Assembly (NCBI GenBank): GCA_016462095.1
Contig: JAEMTW010000043.1
Span: 1 to 11,377, forward strand
DNA: 11,377 bases
Direction: 5' to 3'
Source of the DNA: Thermoleophilia bacterium
Lineage (GTDB): Bacteria; Actinomycetota; Thermoleophilia; Gaiellales; F1-60-MAGs149
The notes beneath the pieces are model-generated. The model ran no database searches and had not been told where the DNA came from. It saw nothing but the letters and a program-made list of their open reading frames with translations. Every line of letters starts with the position of its first letter. The stretch's first letter is position 1. Shown piece after piece: positions 5,768 through 11,377 of the stretch. The position numbers and the translations under genes are program-made.

Positions 5768-7224
5768 CGACCGGCCTCCTTCGCGGCGGCGCTGAACAGC
5801 TCTTGTGCCGATGCGTCGACGCGGTCCGTGAACTGTGCGGGAACGATGCTGAGGCCAATCAGGACGAGCACGAGCGGCAGGATCGCCATCAACGCGCCCT
5901 GCTTAAGGTCGGGCGGATTGAGCGTGCCGGCCAGCCCACTCTCGCGGTCGTGCAAGATCGCGGAGATCCAGCGGAGCATGTACATCGCGGCGAGTACGAC
6001 GCCGAGCGACACGATCACGCCAAGCCACCAGCGGTACTCGAACGCGCCGAGCATGATCAAGAACTCGGAAGCAAAGACGCTCGAGCCCGGCACGGCGAGA
6101 GCCGCCATGCCCAGGATGATCGAGACGGTGGCAAGCACGGGACGCCGCCGAGCAAGGCCGCCGAGTTTCGCAAACGAGTCACTCCCGACCTGCGTCTCGA
6201 GCCAGCCAACGACGAGGAACAACGCTGCTGAGACGAGTGCGTGATTGACCATCTGGAACGTCGCACCCGTCGCGCCACGGTCCGACAACAGGAAGATGCC
6301 AAGCACGATGAAGGACATCTGGGCAATCGACGAGTACGCCACCACGCCACGGCCGTCGCGCTGGCGGAAGGCGAGCAGCGATCCCCACAGGAAGCCGATC
6401 GTGCCGAGCGCGATAAACACCCAGGCGTACTTCGCGGCCTGCGCAGGAAAAAGTGGAACGAGCACGGCGAGGAATGCGAAGGCACCCGCTTTCGAGGCGA
6501 CGCCACTGAGCACGGCGGCGACCTCCGGCGAAGCCTGGCGATAGGCCGGCAACACCCAGCCATGCCACGGAAACAGCGGCGACTTGATGGCGAAGGCAAT
6601 CGCGAAGGCGAAGAAGACCCAATCGTTGCCACGGCCGATGGCGGTCGCCATGTCGAAGTTCGGGCCATCGGGCGCGGTGAGGCCAAGATAGAGGATGCCC
6701 AGCAGCATCAGCAGCGTGCCGAAGGCGGTGTAGGCGATCACCTGCAGCGTCGCGAACTTGCGGCCTGCGCCACCCCAGACGACGAGCAGGATCAGCAGCG
6801 GGATCAGCATGCCTTCGAAGCCGACGTAGAACGCGAATAGGTCGCGTGCAGCAAAGACGAGGATCAGGAACGCTTCGGTCATCAGAATCAACGCGGCCGA
6901 GGCGTGCGAGCGATCGCGCTTCGCCCAGAGGGCAAAGCCCAGCGCACAGGTGGTGACCAGCGCGGTGACGGCAATCATCGCGAGCGAGACGCCATTGACG
7001 GCGACATGCCAACGCACACCAAGCGGCTCGATCCACGAAACGTTGTCCGCGAACTGATAGCCCGCAGCCGGCTCGAACCGGTAGATGAAGCCAATCACGC
7101 CACCAAGTACCGCCAGCGAGACGAGCAAGGCGAGGTAGCCCGCAGCCTGTCGCGCAAACGGAATCACGAGCAGCACCACGGCGGCAATGGCCGGAACCGC
7201 AATCAGCGTGGAAATCGTGATCAT
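5764..7224 (-). CDS. nuoM: NADH-quinone oxidoreductase subunit M
   Basis: A 486-residue multi-spanning antiporter-like subunit of the complex I membrane arm. TM5 carries Glu137 in FYVGFEGMLIP (equivalent to E. coli Glu144). Lys214 is in FAIKSPLFPWHGW and Lys245 in SKAGAF (equivalent to Lys234), so the main proton-path residues are kept. The loop after the HGW motif reads VLPAYRQASPEVAAVL instead of the usual LPDAHxxAPT: the Asp and His are lost, although spacing to the Lys is unchanged. A conserved AYSSIAQM segment follows. Its ATG overlaps the nuoL stop (ATGA) and its stop overlaps the nuoN start (ATGA). Its ribosome binding site is weak, so coupling to nuoL is likely. Confidence 0.96.
   Translation of the reverse strand: MITISTLIAVPAIAAVVLLVIPFARQAAGYLALLVSLAVLGGVIGFIYRFEPAAGYQFADNVSWIEPLGVRWHVAVNGVSLAMIAVTALVTTCALGFALWAKRDRSHASAALILMTEAFLILVFAARDLFAFYVGFEGMLIPLLILLVVWGGAGRKFATLQVIAYTAFGTLLMLLGILYLGLTAPDGPNFDMATAIGRGNDWVFFAFAIAFAIKSPLFPWHGWVLPAYRQASPEVAAVLSGVASKAGAFAFLAVLVPLFPAQAAKYAWVFIALGTIGFLWGSLLAFRQRDGRGVVAYSSIAQMSFIVLGIFLLSDRGATGATFQMVNHALVSAALFLVVGWLETQVGSDSFAKLGGLARRRPVLATVSIILGMAALAVPGSSVFASEFLIMLGAFEYRWWLGVIVSLGVVLAAMYMLRWISAILHDRESGLAGTLNPPDLKQGALMAILPLVLVLIGLSIVPAQFTDRVDASAQELFSAAAKEAGR
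5775..5780 (-). promoter_or_regulatory. Ribosome binding site of nuoN
   Basis: AGGAGG on the minus strand, 7 nt before the nuoN ATG and within the 3' end of nuoM. It supports the ATG at 5767 as the start. Confidence 0.75.
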
Positions 7225-9140
7225 GTTCCACGCACCAAGAGGTAGAGCAGGAAGCCCGCGATGCCGACAGCAAAGACGAGTGCGTACGAGCGCACGATGC
7301 CGTTTTGCATGACGACGACGCTGCGGCCGAAGAAGGCGGTGATCGTGCCCACGCCGTCCGTCGGCAACCAGCGGAACGCCGTCGCGTCAACATCGCGATT
7401 GAGGAAGCTCGCAGCCCATTGCGTGGGGCGCTCAAACATCCACTCGTAGAGGTTGTCCCAGTAGCAGCGGCGCTCGAGCGCATGGGCGATCAGGCGACCG
7501 CGACCAAGGCGAATGCGCTCGGGTGCGTCGTTCTCACGGAGATAGAGGTGGGCAGCGATGATGATGCCGATCACACCGACGACCGAGCCGATCAGCGTCG
7601 TCAGCCACTCTTGCCCGGCCGTGGCCTCAACCATGCCGTACGGCGAGATTGGCTCAAGCCAGCTGCTCATCACGTGCGTCACGCCAGGGATCTGCAGGAG
7701 GCCAAGGAAGGCCGCGCCAAGCGCGAGGATGTAGACGGGCCAGAGCATCGAGCTTGGCCCTTCGCCATGGTGCTTGATCAGCGGCGGTGCAACCTTTTCG
7801 GCGTACGGCGACATGCGGCGATGGAAGACTAGGAAGATCAGGCGGAAGGTATAGATGCCCGTCATCAAGGCACCGAGGAGGCCACCGACGTAGGCGATCC
7901 AACCAATCGTCGAGTCGACATGCAGCCCGGCACCGAGGATCGCGTCCTTGGAGAAGCCGCCCGAGAACGGGAAGATGCCGGTCAGTGCGAGGCCGCCGAT
8001 GATGAAGCAGAAGTAGGTCTTCGGCATCAACTTGCGTAGGCCACCCATGTTGCGCGTGTCTTGCTCGCCGTTGAGCGCGTGGATGACGAGGCCCGCGCCC
8101 ATGAAGAGCAGCGCCTTGAAGAACGCGTGCGTGAACAGGTGGAAGATGCCGGCCCAGTAGGCAGAGAGACCAACGCCGACGAACATGTAGGCGATCTGGC
8201 TCATCGTGGAGAACGCGATGATGCGCTTGATATCCGTCTGGACGATCGCAATCGCACCAGCCATCAGGAGGCCGACCACGCCGATGATGACGATCAGATC
8301 GAGCACCTTTGGCGCGTAGAAGAACAGCGGGTTCATACGCGCGATCAGGTAGACGCCCGCGGTCACCATCGTTGCGGCGTGGATCAGGGCACTGACCGGA
8401 GTCGGGCCTTCCATCGCGTCGGGGAGCCAGGTGTGGAGTGGGATCTGCGCCGACTTGGCGAGCGCACCGACGAGCAGCAGCAGACAGGCAATCGAGGCCT
8501 GCGTCTCGCTGAGCGTGTTGGCCGAGGCGAAGACGCCGCTGTACGAGACGGTGCCGAGATCGACGAAGATCAGAAAGATGCCGACGGCCAGGCCAACGTC
8601 GCCGATGGCATTCATGATGAAGGCCTTCTTGGCGGCCTTGACGGCAGACGTCTTGTGGTGCCAGAAGCCAATCAGCAGGTACGAGGACAGTCCGACGAGG
8701 CCCCAGCCGATCAAGAGCTGCACGAGGTTGCCACTGACGACCAGTACCAGCATCGAGAACACGAACATGTTCATGTACGCGAAGAAGCGCCGCTCTTGCG
8801 AATCGCCCTTCATGTACCCGATCGAGAAGACGTGGATCAGGAACCCAACGCCCGTGACGACCATCAGCATCAGCGCCGTCAGTTGGTCGAACCAGATGTC
8901 AAAGCCAACGCGGAAATCGCCGGCTGACAGCCATGTCCAGGCCGTCTCTGTCACCTGACGCTGGTCTTCTGGCTTGCTGGCGAGGAGGATCAATGCGACG
9001 GTTGCCGCGCCGAACGCAGCCAGCATGATCAGCGATGCGAGCAGGCCTGCGCCGCGCGCGGGCAACTTGTTGCCGAAGATTGCGAGCAGCGCGACGCCCA
9101 CCAGCGGTAATGCGAGGGTGATCCAGACGAGTTCGGTCAT
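7221..9140 (-). CDS. nuoL: NADH-quinone oxidoreductase subunit L, lacking the TM5 glutamate
   Basis: A 639-residue distal antiporter-like subunit of complex I (E. coli NuoL is about 613), including the C-terminal region that forms the lateral helix. Conserved segments include SYLLIGF, AKSAQIPLHTWLPDAMEGP with Lys229, SALIHAATMVTAGVYL with His254, and FSKDAIL with Lys398. TM5, however, reads GWGLVGLSSYLLIGF, with Gly147 where other NuoL proteins have Glu (GWEGVGL; E. coli Glu144). TM6 reads NAIGD, with Ala178 in place of Arg (E. coli Arg175), while Asp181 is kept. The frame is intact, so this is not a broken gene. The start is 4 nt after the nuoK stop with no clear ribosome binding site; the stop overlaps nuoM as ATGA. 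Identity as NuoL is secure; pumping capacity of this subunit is open. Confidence 0.97.
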   Translation of the reverse strand: MTELVWITLALPLVGVALLAIFGNKLPARGAGLLASLIMLAAFGAATVALILLASKPEDQRQVTETAWTWLSAGDFRVGFDIWFDQLTALMLMVVTGVGFLIHVFSIGYMKGDSQERRFFAYMNMFVFSMLVLVVSGNLVQLLIGWGLVGLSSYLLIGFWHHKTSAVKAAKKAFIMNAIGDVGLAVGIFLIFVDLGTVSYSGVFASANTLSETQASIACLLLLVGALAKSAQIPLHTWLPDAMEGPTPVSALIHAATMVTAGVYLIARMNPLFFYAPKVLDLIVIIGVVGLLMAGAIAIVQTDIKRIIAFSTMSQIAYMFVGVGLSAYWAGIFHLFTHAFFKALLFMGAGLVIHALNGEQDTRNMGGLRKLMPKTYFCFIIGGLALTGIFPFSGGFSKDAILGAGLHVDSTIGWIAYVGGLLGALMTGIYTFRLIFLVFHRRMSPYAEKVAPPLIKHHGEGPSSMLWPVYILALGAAFLGLLQIPGVTHVMSSWLEPISPYGMVEATAGQEWLTTLIGSVVGVIGIIIAAHLYLRENDAPERIRLGRGRLIAHALERRCYWDNLYEWMFERPTQWAASFLNRDVDATAFRWLPTDGVGTITAFFGRSVVVMQNGIVRSYALVFAVGIAGFLLYLLVRGT

Positions 9141-9144
9141 CGGA

Positions 9145-9450
9145 TTAGCCGTTCAGTGTCCGGAGTTCGTCGGTGTCGAGCACCATCGAGCGTCGCGTCA
9201 TCGCCACTACGAGGCCCAGGCCAACCACGACTTCGGCTGCGGCGATGCCCATGACAACCAAGGCGAAGACCTGTCCGTCAGAGCCACCGACCTGGCGCGA
9301 GAACGCGACCAAGGTGAGGTTGACGGAGTTGAGCATGATCTCGAGCGAGAGTAGGATCGTGAGGGGGCTGCGACGGAGCAGCACGCCGATCAGACCGATC
9401 GTGAAGAGGATCGCGCTGACGGCGAGGAACATTGGGATCCCAACGCTCAT
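9145..9450 (-). CDS. nuoK: NADH-quinone oxidoreductase subunit K
   Basis: A 101-residue membrane subunit of complex I with three predicted helices, normal length for NuoK. Both buried glutamates of the family are present: Glu37 in LEIMLNSVNL and Glu73 in AAAEVVVGLGL, corresponding to E. coli Glu36 and Glu72, which form part of the central hydrophilic axis. The ATG overlaps the nuoJ stop as ATGA and has a GGGGAG-like ribosome binding site about 8 nt upstream. The gene is followed after 4 nt by nuoL. Confidence 0.97.
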   Translation of the reverse strand: MSVGIPMFLAVSAILFTIGLIGVLLRRSPLTILLSLEIMLNSVNLTLVAFSRQVGGSDGQVFALVVMGIAAAEVVVGLGLVVAMTRRSMVLDTDELRTLNG

Positions 9451-10067
9451 CGAGCACTCTCCCCTGTCGTCGAGTCGCGGGCAGCCTCGAGCGCTGCGCG
9501 GGAAGCTTCGCGGCGGCGCTCCACAGCGGACTCGCCTTCCTTGGCGAGCACCTGGTCGGCGCTGAGGCGTACTGGGCGGCCACCGGCGCCGAAGACGACA
9601 CCAGCGACGGCGGCCATGAAGAGGATCACGGAGACGACCTCGAAGGCGAGTAGATAGTCGGTCACGAGCGCTTCGCCGATCGCGGCTGGACTGCCATAGC
9701 TCGCGTCGACTGTGACGACAGTGCCAAGGCTCGCGCCCATCACGACGACGACGACCTCAACGGCGATCAGGAGGGCAGCAAAGACGGAGAGCGCCACGAG
9801 CCACGGCTTACGAACGCCCGGCCCAATCTCGCCCCGTGGACCGACGTAGGCAATCACGAAGAGGAACATCACCATCACGGCACCGGCGTAGACAATGATC
9901 TGCGCAGCCGCAACGAACTGGGCCTCGAGCAGGAGCATCAAGGCTGCCAGCGAGGCGAGGTTCGCTAGCAGCGCGAGCGCCGAGACGAACGGATTCTTCT
10001 GAGCCACGACGGCGATCGCCGAAGCAATCGCACAGACGGAGGCGACAAAGAAGACAACGAGGTCCAC
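9447..10067 (-). CDS. nuoJ: NADH-quinone oxidoreductase subunit J
   Basis: A 206-residue membrane subunit with about five helices, homologous to mitochondrial ND6. The diagnostic TM3 segment AAQIIVYAGAVMVMFLFV is present; in known structures this helix carries the pi-bulge that links quinone chemistry to the membrane arm. A later FEVVSVIL segment and a charged, Ala/Arg/Glu-rich C-terminal tail of about 45 residues follow. The start is a GTG whose G is shared with the nuoI stop (TAGTG), with GGAAGG 9 nt upstream. The C-terminus overlaps nuoK by 4 bp. Identity is clear from sequence and gene order. Confidence 0.95.
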   Translation of the reverse strand: MDLVVFFVASVCAIASAIAVVAQKNPFVSALALLANLASLAALMLLLEAQFVAAAQIIVYAGAVMVMFLFVIAYVGPRGEIGPGVRKPWLVALSVFAALLIAVEVVVVVMGASLGTVVTVDASYGSPAAIGEALVTDYLLAFEVVSVILFMAAVAGVVFGAGGRPVRLSADQVLAKEGESAVERRREASRAALEAARDSTTGESAR

Positions 10068-10597
10068 TACTCGGCGCCTTCCGGATTCGTAGCCGTCGTG
10101 ATGTCGTACATGCCGAGCACGCGCTCCATCTCTTGCGAAGGCACGTCATACGGATCGACGGCCTGCGAGGGGGTGCGGAGTGCGGGCTTCTCGAGCAGCA
10201 TGCTCTTGGTGTAGACGAGTGCGTCGCGCGAGATTTCCGACAACTCGAAATCGTTGCCGAGGGTGATCGCATCGAACGGGCAGGCCAGTTCGCAGTAGCC
10301 GCAGAAGATGCAGCGCGCCATGTTGATCTCGTAGATGCGGGCATGGCGTTCGCCGGCGGAGACGCGATTGTCGGGCGTGTTCTCGGCTGGCACGACGCGG
10401 ATGCAGTCGGAGGGGCAGGCGGCGGCGCAGAGCGAGCAGCCGACGCACTTCTCGAGCCCATTCTCGTGCCGGTGCAACTGATGGCGGCCACGGAAACGGG
10501 GATAGACCGGGCGCTTGTACTCGGGGTACTGCTGCGTAATCGGCTTCTGGAAAAGATGCCGGAACGTGGTGGAGAAACCCTTTACCTGATTGAGCAT
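10067..10597 (-). CDS. nuoI: NADH-quinone oxidoreductase subunit I (2x[4Fe-4S] ferredoxin-type)
   Basis: A 176-residue peripheral-arm subunit that passes electrons from the NuoG chain toward NuoB and the quinone site through clusters N6a and N6b. Two complete CxxCxxCxxxCP motifs are seen: Cys51, 54, 57 and 61 (CVGCSLCAAACP), and Cys96, 99, 102 and 106 (CIFCGYCELACP). An amphipathic N-terminus (GFSTTFRHLFQKP) is typical of membrane-attached NuoI. A strong AGGAGG ribosome binding site, overlapping the nuoH stop codon, stands 6 nt before the ATG. The C-terminal tail is a little extended and rich in Pro and Asp. No anomaly in the cluster ligands. Confidence 0.97.
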   Translation of the reverse strand: MLNQVKGFSTTFRHLFQKPITQQYPEYKRPVYPRFRGRHQLHRHENGLEKCVGCSLCAAACPSDCIRVVPAENTPDNRVSAGERHARIYEINMARCIFCGYCELACPFDAITLGNDFELSEISRDALVYTKSMLLEKPALRTPSQAVDPYDVPSQEMERVLGMYDITTATNPEGAE

Positions 10598-10603
10598 CGT
10601 CAG

Positions 10604-10609
10604 CCTCCT
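10604..10609 (-). promoter_or_regulatory. Ribosome binding site of nuoI
   Basis: The minus-strand sequence TAGGAGG combines the nuoH stop (TAG) with an AGGAGG Shine-Dalgarno, 6 nt before the nuoI ATG. This ensures initiation directly where nuoH translation ends. Confidence 0.8.
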
Positions 10610-11377
10610 AGAGGTACACGACTGCGACGGCGGTCAGCAGCAGGTTGAGGGTCGCCACGGGCAGAAGCACTTTCCAGCCGATTTTCATCAACTGATCAAA
10701 TCGCACACGCGGTAGCGTGGCACGAATCCAGATCAGCACGAACAGGAAGGCGCCAATCTTGAGCAGCATCCAGATTGGTCCCGGCAAGAACGGGCCGCTG
10801 GGACCACCGAGGAAGAGCACGGCACCGAGCGCCGACAGGGTGATGGCGTTGATGAACTCGGCGGCGGCAAACATCGCGTACCGCATGCCGCCGTATTCCG
10901 TGTGATACCCGGCAACGACTTCGCCGTCGGCCTCGGTCAGGTCGAACGGCGGGCGATTCGACTCGGCCACGGCTGCTACGAAGAAGACGAGGAAGCCGAG
11001 GAACTGCGGGATGACGTACCAGAGATGCTCTTGCGCGTTCGAGATGTTGATGAACGAGAGCGATCCCGCCTGGATGATCACGCCGATCACGGCAAGCGTG
11101 AAGGCGACCTCGTACGAGACGAGCTGTGCGATCGCGCGCATGCCACCGAGCAGGGCGTACTTCGAGCTCGATGCCCAGCCGCCGATCATCAATCCGTAGA
11201 AGCCGAGCGAGCCAATTGCGGCGACGACGAGCAGCGATACGCTCGTGTCCGCGATGTAGAGGTGGAAGGTCCAGTCCGTGCCGGGGATCGTCGCAACGCC
11301 GCCAAACGGCATCAGACCGAAGGCGCCAATCGCGCACGTCATCGCGATAAACGGCGCTGCGATGTACAGCTTGCGAT
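10608..11377 (-). CDS. nuoH: NADH-quinone oxidoreductase subunit H, 5' end outside the window
   Basis: The C-terminal roughly 255 residues of the proximal membrane subunit (ND1 homologue) that forms the quinone entry tunnel. The frame is open to the window edge, where the visible protein begins RKLYIAAPFIAMTCAIGAF; the internal Met at 11342 is not the start. Conserved are KYALLGGMRAIAQLVSYEVAFTL, including the membrane Glu in SYEV, and the long loop ESNRPPFDLTEADGEVVAGY followed by HTEYGGMRYAMF. In that loop the family's EAExE acidic cluster appears as EADGE, a conservative Asp for Glu change. The final RVRFDQLMKIGWK segment is also typical. It is the first of seven consecutive nuo genes seen here; nuoA-G are expected just outside. 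Confidence 0.96.
   Translation of the reverse strand, partial: RKLYIAAPFIAMTCAIGAFGLMPFGGVATIPGTDWTFHLYIADTSVSLLVVAAIGSLGFYGLMIGGWASSSKYALLGGMRAIAQLVSYEVAFTLAVIGVIIQAGSLSFINISNAQEHLWYVIPQFLGFLVFFVAAVAESNRPPFDLTEADGEVVAGYHTEYGGMRYAMFAAAEFINAITLSALGAVLFLGGPSGPFLPGPIWMLLKIGAFLFVLIWIRATLPRVRFDQLMKIGWKVLLPVATLNLLLTAVAVVYL

Noticed and set aside
6179..7483. Minus-strand 434-codon frame overlapping nuoM and nuoL in another phase
   Set aside because: It crosses the nuoL/nuoM junction in a shifted frame and has Arg/Cys/Trp-rich composition without recognisable motifs.
8061..8927. Plus-strand 288-codon frame antisense to nuoL
   Set aside because: Highly charged, repetitive composition mirroring hydrophobic codons on the coding strand; no independent start signals.
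7221..9140. NuoL as a pseudogene because a key residue is missing
   Set aside because: The frame is intact at normal length, all other key residues are present, and it is tightly coupled to nuoK and nuoM; the change looks like an evolved substitution.

Overview
The window is GC-rich and densely coding. It holds two blocks that point at each other. On the plus strand, a 246-bp non-coding stretch full of inverted repeats is followed by a DUF1015-family gene and an mrp/NBP35-type P-loop ATPase gene. On the minus strand lies the distal half of a respiratory complex I operon in the canonical order nuoH (cut by the window edge), I, J, K, L, M, N, followed by a UPF0173 metallo-beta-lactamase-fold hydrolase gene and a DUF1028 gene. 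The blocks converge near 2676-2679, where the mrp and DUF1028 stop codons overlap by 4 bp.

The base composition, the 14-subunit-type nuo order and the subunit sequence style suggest a high-GC bacterium. My best guess is Actinomycetota, perhaps a Thermoleophilia-like lineage, but no rRNA or other marker is present and this is tentative.

The nuo genes are translationally packed. nuoI/J overlaps as TAGTG. nuoJ/K, nuoL/M and nuoM/N overlap as ATGA. nuoK/L are 4 nt apart and nuoH/I 10 nt apart. They encode the proximal membrane subunit NuoH, the 2x[4Fe-4S] subunit NuoI, and the membrane-arm subunits NuoJ, K, L, M and N. The hydrolase starts 73 nt beyond nuoN and DUF1028 follows it by 4 nt, so both are probably the tail of the same transcript. 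Mrp-type ATPases are Fe-S carriers, and the mitochondrial relative Ind1/NUBPL serves complex I assembly, so its position beside nuo is suggestive.

Two observations stand out. First, NuoL has Gly147 where the antiporter-like subunit normally has its TM5 glutamate (E. coli Glu144), and Ala178 where E. coli has Arg175; both charged residues of that site are missing, while NuoM and NuoN keep their TM5 glutamates. Second, the region upstream of the DUF1015 gene contains a perfect 34-bp palindrome, a perfect 24-bp palindrome, a nested stem-loop and a bracketing inverted repeat with TG...CA ends. This looks like a small non-coding, MITE-like or REP-like element, or a structured regulatory leader. 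I see no CRISPR array, tRNA, rRNA or transposase gene.
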